Below, piece after piece: positions 24,828 through 35,468 of a stretch of 64,000 nucleotides of DNA (position 1 is the first letter of the stretch; each line of letters opens with the position of its first letter). Origin of the DNA: Desmodesmus armatus (taxonomy: Eukaryota; Chlorophyta; Chlorophyceae; Sphaeropleales; Scenedesmaceae); contig VIIQ02000295.1 in NCBI GenBank assembly GCA_007449985.2, positions 1 to 64,000 of the forward strand. Direction: 5' to 3'. The notes under the pieces were generated by a model. It did no database searches. It was not told the origin of the DNA and worked only from the letters and a program-made list of their open reading frames with translations. The position numbers and the translations under genes were made by a program.

Positions 24828-27800
24828 ATGCAGCTACACAGCAGATGCTTCACCAGGCATGCTCATGCTCGGCAGCAACCCCGGCAGAAAGGCCCTCTGC
24901 CGCTGGCCCCTGGTGCTGCAGTTGGCCCCAGGTGGGTGGCTTCACTGACTAGGGCTCTCGTGTTACGCGCGAATACACCTCCAACATACGCTGCCTATGT
25001 CCCATGTATGCATTGCAGGCAGCTTGTCATCAGGTGTGCAGAGCAGACAGGTATGTCGCCCCTGTAGGGCTCCACTGGTGGGGGGCCAACTCCAGTTATG
25101 CAATGGGCCACCCGATACACAGTTCGGTTGCTTGGAGGGAACTTACATGTATGCATGCATGCGTGTGGTGCTTTCAACGTGCCTAAGCATGTGGGTGAAG
25201 GTCCCTCTATCACAGCCCAAGGTTGCTGTGCTAGAACAGCGCTGCAGCCGTGCAGCTGGTGGACACCTGTCAGTGGGCTTTCAATGTGGTCAAGGGTGTC
25301 CTGACATTTCACACCAAGATTGCTGTTCCCCAGCTTCTTCACTCAAGTACGTCTTTTTTCTCACCCAATTTCTGCGTAACCCCCCCCCCCCCTGCATCTT
25401 TCCTTTCCTTCACCAGCCCAAGCGCCCAGCCCAGTCAGCAGCAATGGCAACAGTGCTGCTGCTGTTGTCACCAGCAGCCCCAGCAGTGGACCTGACAAGG
25501 TCACTGCAGAGCTGGACGAGCAGCAGGAGGCGGCTCTGCAGGTGAGGGCTTTTCTTGGGGGGGGGGGGACTTCGCAGCAGCAGCAGCAGCAGCAGCAGGT
25601 GCTACTAGCAGTTGGTATATTTGGGAGGAGCAGGTGGGATGTACCAAGGTGGTAACAGCGCAGCAGCAGCAGCAGCAGCAGCAGCGGCAGAAGCACAAGG
25701 TGTGTAGGCAGCAGAAGACAGGCACTGCAGCTCAGAAATGGGGGGGGGGGGATAGGGGGCGGAGGGGGGGGGGGGGGCTGGAGCAGCAGGTACCTGTAGC
25801 AGTGTGTACAATGGGAGGTGCATGCAGTAATTACCATGGTGGTGTCAGGGCACCAGCAGCATCAGCACAAGATCGTAGGCAGCACTGCAGGTGAAGGGCC
25901 GGAGGGGGCCGGATGGAACGAGGGGGGACAGGGTCCTGGTGGGGTGCCCGGGGGAGGGGGGGGGGGCTTGGACAAGCAGCAGGGTGCCTGCAGGTGAGAG
26001 GGGGGGGGGAGTGAGGAGGGGGGCAAGAGGTTGGGGGGCAGTAAGGAGGGCCGGAAGTCGACCCCCCCCCCCCCCCCCCCCCCCCCCACAGGCTGTTGAG
26101 TCAGACCCCTTGATTGGCTACGACCTGGAGGGTACCGCTTGGGCTCGCTTCAGCTTATCAGTGGTGTTGCTGGGTGCCAGCGGTGACCCAACGGTAGCTG
26201 CACCACTGCCTTTATTCAACCCCCTTACCCCACACACATCCCAATGACACCATACCGTTCCCCCTTGTGCCCCCCCCCCCAGGCCGTCGAGTCAGACCCC
26301 TTGATTGGCTACGACCTGGAGGGCACCGATCGGGCTCGCTCCAGCCTGTCGGTGGTGGTGCTGGGTGCCAGTGGTGACCCAACTGTAGCTTCACCGCCGC
26401 CTGTTCTGTGTCTTACCTGCCCCCCCCCCTGCCTTGTCTCAGGCTGTTGAGTCTGACTCCTTGATTGTTTACGACTTGGAGGGCACTGATTGGGCCCGCC
26501 CCAGCCTGTCGGTGGTGGTGCTGGGTGCCAGCGGGAGACATCTTTCGAGATTGTGATCCTTCTTTGCAACGCTTGATCTTGCCTTCTGACACCCCCCCCC
26601 CCCCCCCCCCCCCACCGCCCCCACTCTTTTCTCAGGCCGTTGAGTCAGACCCCCTGATTGGGTACGACCTGGAGGGCACCGACTGGGCCCGCTCCAGCCT
26701 GTCGGTGGTGGTGCTGGGTGCCAGCGGTGACCTGGCCAAGAAGAAGATCTTCCCAGCACTCTTCGCCCTCTATTACGAGGGACTGCTGCCAGAGGTGGGG
26801 AGATCTGCTCTGACTCACACCCACATATACGCACACACACACACGAACACACCTTGTCATTGAAAACGTGGCATTCCCTCTTCACCGCCCAGCTCCCAAT
26901 GTATGTTCGCCTGTCACTGGCACACTACACTCTCTTATGCTAAAGTCTTATGCTAAAGTCCCCCCCCCCCCCTCGTGCCCTTGTCCACAGGACTTCCAAG
27001 TGTTTGGCTATGCGCGCAGCAAGATGACTGACACTGAGTTTAGGGAGATGATCGCCTCAACACTCACATGCAGGATCGACGCAAGGTGGGTACCGGCATG
27101 CGACGACGGGAAGGAAGGGGGGGGGGCGTGAAGGGGTCGGGGACGTGCGGACATGCAACGTGGGTGCAGGTGGTGGGGAGGGGGTGTGTGCAGGGTCTGT
27201 CTGTAGGCATGACAGGCTGCTGTTGAGCTAATCCATCCGATGGTTCCAAGGCAGATCCGATGGTTTCCAGGCAGGATCCGCAGTCAGGGTGGCGTTGTTA
27301 TACGTCTTGACGTGAGTGTGCTTGACACGAGGAGTGTGTGGAGACTCTGGTGTGTTCTGTTCTGCCTTGCGCTGTTTCTGAACTGTACTTACTGTACAGT
27401 ACCTATTATACAGTACTTACTGTACCGTCTCCAATGACAACATCACCAGCGCAACGCTGTTCTTTGCCTGTTGTTCCTAGGGAGCGCTGCCAAGATGCTC
27501 AGGCCAAGTTTCTCCAGCGCTGCTTCTACCAGGCTGGCTCATCCTGTCCTGACTGACACCTTTACTGTTAGTAAACATGCCATCACTTGTTTTTGCCCTC
27601 CTACTAACAGGGAGCGCTGCCAAGATGCTCAAGCCAAGTTCCTCCAGCGTTGTTTCTACCAGGCTGGGCCGTACGACACACCAGAGGGCTTCCAGGCCCT
27701 GTCCTCACGCATGGACGAACAAGAGGCCCACAAGCCCCAGGCCAACAGGATGTTCTTCTTGTCCATACCGCCAAACGTGTTCCTGCCGGCAACAGGCAAC

Positions 27801-30800
27801 GCAGCAGACTACGCACGCAGCAAGTGAGTTGTCGCTCGACTCTCGCGGGACTCTCGCGCGCGCGTGGGGAGGGGGGAGATATGGGTAGGCAGGGGGTTTT
27901 ATTTTCAGTCAGGTGGTTGATGCATGGACGAACAAGAGGCCCACAAGCCCCAGGCCAACAGGATGTTCTTCCTGTCCATACCGCCAAGCGTTTTCCCGCC
28001 GGCAACACGCAACGCAGCAGACTACGCTCGCAGCAAGTGAGTTGCTGTGTGTGTAGGGCGGGTGTTTGTTTTGGCAGGGGGGAGGCAAATGTGAGAGTAG
28101 GGGGAGGCAGGGGTTTTGATTTGAACCCAGTCATGTTATTTGCGCATGGATGAGTTAGAGGCCCACAAGCCCCAGGCGGACAGGATGGTCTTCCTGTCGA
28201 TACCGTCGAATGTGTTCCTTCCGGCAACCGGCAACGGGCAATGCTGCAGACTTTGCACGCAGCAAGTGAGGTGGCACTTGCATTCGTGGGGGGGGGGCGG
28301 GGGGCGACCCGGTTGAGCGAACTTACCAGCTGCTCAGAGCTAAGCTGGCCCTAGTTGTGCCAACTGCCTCTGCACCTTTGGCCCTCATCCTTTGACACAC
28401 TATGGCATCTGCCACTCGCAGCATCCCAATGACCCCCCCTCCCTTGCCCTTGCCCGCCTTGTCTTTTCTCCCCGCCCCCCTCCCCCCCAACTGCCCCCCA
28501 CAGGTCTGGTTGGACGCGTGTGATTGTTGAGAAGCCGTTTGGCAAGGACAGTGCCAGCAGCAAGGAGCTGGGGCTGGGCCTGGCTAAGCATCTGGAAGAG
28601 GACCAGATATACCGCATTGACCACTACCTGGGTAAGTGGGGTAGGGTTTTGGTTCAGGGCTAGAGTTCAGGTTATGGGGTTTAGGCCCAGCTCTTGGATG
28701 AGGACTAGATGCACCGCATCCACCCCGTCCTGGGTAAGTGGTGTGGCTGTATGGGTTGGGGTGTAGGTCCATACAAGATGGGGGTTAGGGTTTATTTTTG
28801 GGCCAAGCACTTGGAAGAGGACCAGATATACCGCATTGACCACTACCTGGGTGAGTGGGGTAGGGTTTGAGATAAGGGTTTGAAAGGGTGAAGGAAGGTC
28901 GGCCAAGCCCTTGGACAAGTTTTGGGCCAAGCACTTGGGTGAGTTTTCAGGTCAAGCACTGGCACGGTTTGGAATCACTACATTGGATTCTTTGGGCAAG
29001 TGGCGAGGTTTCTTCACCCAGGCAAGGGGATTTTAGAGACCCTGACAGTACTGCTTGTTCTTGCTGCTGCTGATACGGATACAGCCTGTCTGCTGCTGCT
29101 GCTGATCCGTCCTGTTTGCTGCCCCCAGGCAAGGAGTTGATAGAGAACCTGACAGTGCTGCGGTTTGGCAACAGGGTGTTTGAACCACTCTGGAGCAGAC
29201 AGTACATCCGCAACGTGCAGGTGGGTGCAACATATAGTACTGCCACCAGTTTAGGCGTTCCATCAGGGCTCCTTGGCTCTCTGGCTAGTGCTGAGGGGGG
29301 GACCTGATCCCCCTACCTGTGCTGTACTGTACTGTTACTGTACCGTGCGGTACTGCACTGTGCTGTGCTGTATTGTACTGTGTTGCATGCTGACAGTCTG
29401 TGCTGGTGTGCAGCTATGGGCGTTGGCATGTGTTAGACGTGCTTGCAGGTAGATATCTTATGCTTACACAGATGGACTCCAACCACACATGACCCCATTC
29501 TCGGTGTTGTGTTTGGCCATCTCCCCCTCGCTGCGCCTGTTTGCCGCCCTGTAGATCATCTTCAGTGAAGACTTTGGCACGCAGGGTCGTGGCGGTTACT
29601 TTGACCAGTATGGCATCATTCGCGACGTCATTCAGAACCACCTGCTGCAGATCCTGGCACTGTTCGCAATGGAGCAGCCAGTGAGTGAGGGGGGGGGAGG
29701 AGAAGGGGGACTGCTGTGGAATTTTTGGGGGGGGGGGGGGGGAGTGTGTAGACACAGGGAGTGCATCCAGCCAATGCATGAACCATCCAAGGATGTGACA
29801 TTCCGAAGTTGCGTAGAAGTGCGTTGGGGCGCACAGGAAATACACATTGGGGGGGGGGGGGGGGGGGGTGCAATGCAGCAGCCCTTGAGTGGATCTTTTC
29901 TTGGATAACAGGGGGTACGCGCTCCTAGCGGCTGGCCACACACACAGCATTCAGGCGAACTCAGCTGTGGATTGCACACACAAATATGTCAACTTGAAGC
30001 TGACAGTAAGTCACAACACTCAATGAACTTGCTCTGTACGTCACACAGGTGTCACTCGATGCTGAGGACATTCGCAATGAGAAGGTGAAGGTGTTGCGCA
30101 GCATGAAGGTTGTGGCGCCTGAGGATGTGGTGTTGGGGCAGTACAAGGCACGTGGCAAGAACCCAGGCTATCTGGACGACCAAACAGTGCCCAAGGGCAG
30201 GTAGGTGGGGGAGGGGGAGGGGCGGGGTGATCACCCATGCAGTGTGTGGGAGGGGGGGGGGGGGGAGAGCGGAGAGCAAGAATCGGGGATACTTGGATTG
30301 CTGACTGCAGTCAAAGATGGTGGAAGGGGCAGATGTGTGTGATGCAGGGGCGGGGGGGGGGGGGGGCAAGGTGCTGCGCAGCATGAAGATGTAGTGCTGG
30401 GGCAGTACAAAGCACGCGGCAAGAACCCCGGATCCCCTGGACGACCAAATTATGCCAAAGGGCAGGTGTGTGTTTGTGTGCTGGTTGGGTGCCAGGGGGG
30501 ATACATGCAGCGGGGCAGGTGGATGTGTTGACAAATGATGTGAAAGGCGGACGCGGGAGGCAGCATGCCCTCCACCAATCACACCGCAGCCGGTTGCTTG
30601 AATGCTTTCCTGGTGTTCCTTGACTGTGCGTCTGCCTGCCTGCCTGACTCATGCCACCATGTCCCCTGATGTGCCCAACTGTTCCAGCACCTGTTTGACT
30701 GACTGACTGCGTGTGTGGTTGCCCTCCTGCCCCCCCCCCCCCCCCCCCGCAGCCTGACGCCCACGTTTGCTGCAGTGGCGATGTTCATCAACAACAGCCG

Positions 30801-31266
30801 CTGGGAGGGAGTGCCCTTCCTCATGAAGGCAGGAAAGGCGCTGCACAAACGATACGCAGAAGTGCGCGTGCAGTTTTGGTGAGCAGCAGAACGTGTTGTT
30901 AATGATTGAGCGACAGTCGCTGTGACCTCGAGGCTTGACGTGTCTGAACAGTCATACGTGCCTGCCCTGGTGGGGATTGCTGTGGTTTAAAAAGCCAGAA
31001 TTGCCTCAACCAAGGTGGCACACTGCACCGATAAACAGTTTGGTTAATATTACCTACCACCACTGCGCCCCAAGCACTGATGCACTGAGCATGGTGTCCT
31101 GTGTCCCTGCTGCCTGCATTACCCAGGGGTGTGCCTGGCAACCTGTACCGTGACAAGCAGGGTGCTGACCCCGATGCTGCCTGCAATGAGTTGGTCATTC
31201 GCATCCAGCCCAAGGAGGCGATTTACCTCAAGATAAACAACAAGGTGGGGGGTGGGGCAGCCCCCC

Positions 31267-31301
<35 letters not shown>

Positions 31302-32613
31302 TGGCTCTGGGTCTGCGTCTGCGTGGTGGGAGGTGTGTGGAGACACAGGGAGTGCATCCAGCATCTGTGTGTCACAGAAAAGAAAATCCTCAGGGGACCC
31401 CGGGAAATGGATAGCCGAAAGAAGCTGCAGAACGAGGGGCTGTTTCAAGGACCAGAAAGACGGAATGACAGTACATGTCTGTCTTTGCATCTATAGGCAG
31501 CCTGATGCAGCTTTGATCCTATATTCCTTCCACCTTTTTTGTGAAAATTTTCATCGCTGTGTCCCGCACATCACCAAACTGCATGGCTCTGTACAATTTG
31601 TGTGCAGGTTCCTGGCTTGGGCCTGCGTCTTGATCAGACCAAGCTGGACCTCCAGTACCAGGACACCTACAGCCACGAGCTGCCAGACGCGTACGAGCGG
31701 CTGCTGCTGGATGTCGTCAACGGGGACAAGCGGCTGTTTATCAGGTGTGTGTGTGTGTGTGTGGGGGGGGTCCACCAGGGCGGTTGTGTGGGCCCTGCAG
31801 TGCAATTGGTACTGTTTGCTTGATGGCATTATTTGGGACATGTAGCAAACAGAGACTAGTGGCCAAATCATCATCATCAGGTGAGGGGGGGGGGGGGGGT
31901 GAGGGAGGGGGGGGGGTGTCTTTGAGCGGCTGTTGCTGGACGTCGTCAACGGGGACAAGCGGCTGTTCATCAGGTGTGTGTGTTGGCACAAATTGGGTCA
32001 CAAAGGACTGCTTCTGGCCAGTTCAGTCCAATATTGGGTGTTGTGGGGGTGAGGGGCTTAGGGAGCGGGGTGTCAGAAGACAGCAGTACCTGTGTGGCAC
32101 ATGATATGGGAGCTCACTACTGTAATTGCAGAAGTAAGTGAGAACCGGAGAAATGTGTCTGTCACAGCGTAATCGTGCTGGGGGTGGTGTGTGGGTCCTT
32201 AGTCAAGGGGGTCAAGCGGCATCTCAATAGGTGTGGAGGGGGGGGGGTGGACTTCACAGTGTGGTTTATGCCCTTGCTCGTTGGGGCCCACTATGTGTCA
32301 CCATGTGGTCCTATTGTAGCTTGTGGTAGTGGTGGCAATCTGGGGCAAGTGGCACAACACAAACCCCACCACCCAAGCCCGGCTTGAGGCTCACATCAAC
32401 TACTGCTGCTGCTGCTGCTGCTGCTGTGACTTCAGGTTTGATGAGCTTGAGGCTGCGTGGGGCCTGTACACCCCAGTGCTGCATGAGCTAGAGGCTACAA
32501 AGGTTGCTCCTGAGCTGTACCCCTACAACAGCAGGGGACCCCTGGGGGCACACTACTTAGCCGCTAAGTATGGTGTGCGGTGGGGGGACTTGCACGACGA
32601 CGATGATGAGTGA
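24828..32613 (+). CDS. G6PD: Plastidic glucose-6-phosphate dehydrogenase
   Basis: Fourteen exons: 24828-24931, 25019-25050, 25417-25541, 26636-26794, 26991-27085, 27611-27823, 28504-28631, 29129-29220, 29555-29680, 30049-30200, 30753-30878, 31127-31244, 31608-31744, 32436-32613. Every junction keeps phase, giving 594 residues. The enzyme oxidises glucose 6-phosphate with NADP+, the first step of the oxidative pentose phosphate pathway. Seen: coenzyme loop GASGDLA (115-121), EKPFGKD, active-site RIDHYLGKE (280-288, His283), [12 protein letters not shown] and the C-terminal [13 protein letters not shown] end ([11 protein letters not shown]). The N-terminus ([16 protein letters not shown]...[10 protein letters not shown]) looks like a plastid transit peptide with a possible cleavage near VIRC/A. 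Cys167 and Cys175, eight residues apart in [14 protein letters not shown], match the thioredoxin-regulated pair of P1-type plastid enzymes, so light/redox inactivation is expected. Exons 1 and 2 rest on phase and composition only. The introns contain seven sets of exon-fragment copies. Confidence 0.96.
25954..26087 (+). repeat. G-runs followed by a 26-base C-run in G6PD intron 3
   Basis: G-runs at about 25954-25968 and 26003-26012 are followed by C at 26062-26087, just before the first exon 4 head copy. Earlier G-runs are at 25559-25569, 25740-25750 and 25767-25777, and later C-runs at 26270-26281 and 26591-26613. Confidence 0.85.
26092..26536 (+). repeat. Three partial copies of G6PD exon 4 head
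   Basis: Copies start near 26092, 26282 and 26442, each preceded by a C-rich tract and an AG acceptor. Each begins with the exon 4 codons for [14 protein letters not shown] (third: [14 protein letters not shown]) and runs about 100 bases to GASGD or GASG, where it leaves the exon before AKKK. The full exon begins at 26636. None has a donor, so none can serve as a complete exon. The second copy is closest to the real exon; the third has more changes. Confidence 0.92.
27481..27537 (+). repeat. Copy of G6PD exon 6 head
   Basis: Starts ggagcgctgccaagatgctc after an AG acceptor and encodes [19 protein letters not shown], identical in protein to the real exon 6 start at 27611. It diverges right after the codons for QAG, 130 bases before the used exon. 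Confidence 0.92.
27923..28264 (+). repeat. Two copies of G6PD exon 6 tail plus intron start
   Basis: Copies at about 27923-28036 and 28146-28267 repeat the exon 6 end ([20 protein letters not shown] onward) through the donor CGCAGCAA/gtgag. The first copy reads [20 protein letters not shown] then [10 protein letters not shown]. The second reads [20 protein letters not shown] and has a local duplication in GCAACGGGCAATGC. Intron sequence after each donor is also alike (ggcaggggg-tttt-att), so the repeat unit is about 215 bases of exon tail plus intron. Confidence 0.92.
28684..28850 (+). repeat. Copies of G6PD exon 7 tail
   Basis: Copies at 28684-28732 (HPVLG variant with an in-frame stop, gaggactag) and 28801-28850 ([14 protein letters not shown] intact) follow exon 7 and keep a donor (gtaagt, gtgagt). 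Shorter remnants of the ggccaagcacttgg block lie at about 28909-28960. The active-site histidine codon is thus present in two additional places. Confidence 0.88.
29022..29054 (+). repeat. Copy of G6PD exon 8 head
   Basis: After cacccag, gcaaggggattttagagacc and ctgacagtactgc repeat the start of exon 8 (29129, gcaaggagttgatagagaac) with several changes. It lies 107 bases upstream of the used exon. Confidence 0.75.
29744..29770 (+). repeat. 27-base dispersed repeat, copy 2
   Basis: Identical to 11481-11507. It sits in G6PD intron 9 right after a G-run. The following bases (ccaatgcat..accatcc) also resemble 47600-47625. Confidence 0.75.
30368..30465 (+). repeat. Copy of G6PD exon 10 tail
   Basis: Repeats the end of exon 10 (VLRSMK, then [15 protein letters not shown]) with deletions and a frame break, ending ccaaagggcag/gtgtgt like the real ccaagggcag/gtaggt at 30200. 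It lies in intron 10, downstream of the used exon. Confidence 0.88.
31269..31299 (+). repeat. 31-base G-run in G6PD intron 12
   Basis: Eight C (31261-31268) are followed directly by 31 G, beginning 24 bases after the exon 12 donor. The C/G block could fold on itself. Length is probably unstable in cloning and sequencing. Confidence 0.9.
31333..31361 (+). repeat. 27-base dispersed repeat, copy 3
   Basis: Variant of 11481-11507 and 29744-29770 (gtgtgtggagacacaggg... then gtgcatccag), again close downstream of a long G-run, in G6PD intron 12. Confidence 0.7.
31921..32231 (+). repeat. Copies of G6PD exon 13 tail
   Basis: 31921-31973 encodes [17 protein letters not shown] and ends at a donor (catcag/gtgtgt), nearly identical to the real exon 13 end ([17 protein letters not shown], 31744). 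A second, much more decayed copy lies at about 32201-32230 (gtcaagggggtcaagcggca, then tctcaatag/gtgtgg). Confidence 0.88.
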
Positions 32614-32705
32614 AGCAGCAGCAGCAGCAGCAGCAGTAGCAGCAGCAGCAGCAGTAGCAGCAGCAGCAGTAGCAGCAGCAGCAGTAGCAGCAGCAGTAGC
32701 AGCAC
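32614..32705 (+). repeat. (AGC)n/(AGT) repeat in G6PD 3' untranslated region
   Basis: Immediately after the TGA stop, about 30 AGC units interrupted by regularly spaced AGT. It would be transcribed in the 3' untranslated region. Confidence 0.9.
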
Positions 32706-33656
32706 TGCTGAGCAGCAGCAGCAGCAGCCCAAGTCGGAGCATTGTGCAGGCAGCTGTGTCTGTTGAGTTCTCCCAGCAGCAGCAGCCCCCCTGCTGCCCG
32801 GCCGTGGTTGGTGACACAGTGTACCCAATATGCTCGTGTGCCAGGACAGTCCTGCAGTTGATCCAGGATACCTTGTATCCTGCCACGTCAGATGTGTGCA
32901 GTGTCTGTCGGTCTGTGTGGCCTGTGCCGTCTTGCTACATAGGAGGGGCCCTCGTCTATCAGGGTGTCATCCCTCCCTCTGGCCATGTCCATGAAATTGT
33001 TGCATCACTTGACTGCAATGTTTGCGCTACCAGGGGCTCAATTGTGGCCACTCTGGTGTTACATGATGCCCGCCCACCCATCTTCTTGACAGTTTGTTGT
33101 CAAGGCTTGGCACGCCTGCTTCTGGCAGAAGTGCTGGTCAAGGTGCTAGGTAGCTGCCTGAAGGTCGTTGACATGTTGTTCTTGTGTGTGGGTGCACTGC
33201 AAACGTCAGTACGTCAGTACTGACGTCAGTACTACTAAATGGCATTTGCTGCTGGGGCCTCAGCCCTCTCCTGGCAGACTCTGCCAGTCGGACGTGGTGG
33301 TCATCAAAATGTTGGTAGTCATTTACTTGATGGTGTTTTGGAAAGCAGATGCATCATCACAAGTTGCTGTGAGCAGGTGCTTTTCAAAAAGTCACTGTGG
33401 GCAGCAGCTGCTGTCAGCATCTCCTGATGCTGCTGTGCATTCCATGGCACACCATCAGCAAAGTATGGCTGGCTGGCTGGTTAGTTGGTCTCTGCCTGGC
33501 TAGCTATAGCTGCTTCTGGCTGTTAGCCTGGCTGTGCATTGCTGCAGGTGTACATGGCTTTTGTACTGTGGACTTAGCTCCTGGTGTCATGACTATGAAG
33601 TGCCATGCAGATGTCTTCTGTGATGTGCTGATAGCCTACATTGTGGGTTGTTGGGC

Positions 33657-33661
33657 TGTAA
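33657..33661 (+). terminator. TGTAA polyadenylation signal, G6PD
   Basis: First TGTAA on the + strand after the G6PD stop, 1.04 kb downstream. Long 3' untranslated regions are common in volvocine algae. Position only; cleavage not observed. Confidence 0.45.
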
Positions 33662-33806
33662 CATCACATCACTGCGGCACCATTTTTTGCTAGAACAGAG
33701 CCTCACCAATGCATCACAACAATACTTCAGCGCAAATTCAACATGCCTTCCTTCTTGTGACTGTCACATTTTAGAACACTAGTCACGTTGATAACAGGAG
33801 CATGGG

Positions 33807-33811
33807 TTACA
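33807..33811 (-). terminator. TGTAA polyadenylation signal, Cys-rich gene
   Basis: TTACA on the + strand, so TGTAA on the minus strand, about 0.7 kb after the stop of the cysteine-rich gene. The two converging transcripts would end without overlapping. Confidence 0.4.
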
Positions 33812-34518
33812 CTGTCTGCCATACGCCGCACTGCCGTAGCTTCAACTGCAACCAGCAAGGTTGGCAAGGTGTTGTGGCTCAACGCCCACCCCGGACACGA
33901 GAGATGCAGCAGACACCCCCCAAAGCCACCAACATGAGCACTGTCGGCGTGTTTTTTTTTGGTTTTACTAGGGGGGGCGTAATCCCACTGTCGGTGTGTT
34001 GACACTGCCATTTGGTTTGCAGGCCACAGCAGCAAGAGCAGTATACATGCGGCTGCAGTACATGCACTATTGACAATATGCAGTGCGCTGTGAATGCCAC
34101 CCCTTGACCCTGCACCGGAGTTGCTGACAGCCCACTGTGCTGACACTCATATGCAAGCGACCACTCCAACCCTGAGTTAGGAGGCAGTGTGTAATTTCAT
34201 CCCCACTTGGGTGAGGGTAAGTGCTACACCCCATGTCAGTCAAATCCACACCCAGCACATGCACATGCAACAGGTCACCTGTGCAGTGCTGCTGCCAGGC
34301 TGGGGGTAAAACACATGACACCACTGCAGCACAGGCCCCACCACCCCAAAAACTGCAACATGCAGCACCACTCAAAAGAACCATGACATGACAACGACAA
34401 CACCATGGTCAACCCTCAAACAGCACACCGACTGGTCACATGCACGTTCGTATCACGTTTTGAGCTGGTGTCAGCCCAGCCTCCCGCATTTGTTGTGTGG
34501 ATGATGTGTGCTGTGGGT

Positions 34519-35468
34519 TCATCCCAGAAGGCTGCCCGCAATACCACCGACAGGGCTTAGGGCAGTCTTGACCTGCAGCAGCAGCAGTGGCAGCAGCAAC
34601 ACGACGTCAGCCACATGCCCTAATTTCAGCAGTTTTTGTTTGCCACAACCGCAGCAGTATCACTCCTCCACTTCCACACTGAGTATCACTCAAGCAAGGG
34701 GCTTTGGGGCTGGCTTAGTGATTTGTTGCATATACGAAAGCATGCCATGATGGCTAGGCAATCAACAGAAGGAATTCAGTGAGGCGCAGCAGAGCATCGG
34801 CCTAGTCAAATTGCTGCCTGGGGTGTACAGTACATAGGTGTACGTTTCGTAGTTGTGACATGTCCTCTCTTCCAGCCAGGCTGAGGGGTCAGGTTTGCAC
34901 TCACCGCCAAGTCACACTGGCTTGCATATGTGCCAGTTGCCTTGCACAGGGGGCCAGAGACGGTCTTGCAGATGCTTGCGTTTTTCTGCAAGAGTGTACG
35001 GGCAGACAGCAGGTGTGTGGGTGCAGGACAACAGCAGCAGTGTTCTTAGAAGCAAGTCAGCAAGGGAGGACCCCACGACAAACATAAATGCACATTATAC
35101 CGATATCATGAGACTGAAAGCGGTGGTAGACACAATTCATGGCTGCAAAGCTGCCGTACATGCTGTGTCACTACCGAGATCACCGTCACTGCTGCCATCA
35201 ACAGCCCCGATCGCCATGGGCGATCGCCCAATCACTGCAGATTTGTTCTCACCCTGCACAGATCAGTCAGCATCTTGACGCAATTGCCACCTCCGTTGGG
35301 AGTCTTGCAGAGTGATGTCGCACGAGACATGGCGCCCTTGCACAAAGTGCTGGTCATGCCTGTGGTGCATCCCTTGATGACGTTGTTCACCAGTGCTGTT
35401 GTCTGACCTTGCGCAATAGGCGCCAGCAGCAGGCACAAGCACAGGGTGACTGCGATGAATGCCTTCAT
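34519..35468 (-). CDS. Small secreted cysteine-rich protein, unknown family
   Basis: Three exons: 35468-35253, 34985-34905, 34572-34519. All join in phase 0, giving 116 residues. The start MKAFIAVTLCLCLLLAPIAQ is a textbook signal peptide: Lys, a hydrophobic core, then small residues, with likely cleavage near AQG/Q. The mature chain has eight cysteines in a regular pattern, with recurring leucine-cysteine-lysine or similar (TLCKGAM, SLCKTP, DLCRKN, SICKTV, PLCKAT, QCDLA), so four disulfides are plausible. It ends in a Gly/Ala-rich tail without cysteine. There is no transmembrane segment beyond the signal. I do not recognise the family; extracellular matrix, defence or signalling roles are all possible and none is shown. 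The open frame of exon 1 reads a few codons past the donor, so an unspliced 78-residue form could also be predicted. A TATA-like atacaaaag lies at 35548-35556. Confidence 0.75.

Larger units (their letters stand above)
32706..34518. other. Convergent 3' region between G6PD and the Cys-rich gene
   Basis: No exon recognised. The + strand is TG-rich to about 33.7 kb and CA-rich after it, matching the 3' untranslated region of G6PD on the left and that of the minus-strand gene on the right. The two polyadenylation signals described here sit about 150 bases apart at this switch. Confidence 0.5.

Noticed and set aside
25267..25344. Possible extra G6PD exon reading [20 protein letters not shown]
   Set aside because: Its donor phase fits exon 3, but its start does not fit exon 2; the direct exon 2 to exon 3 junction fits and gives a normal transit peptide.
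26092..26536. Exon 4 copies as alternative cassette exons
   Set aside because: They have acceptors but no donors before in-frame stops, so they cannot be complete alternative exons.
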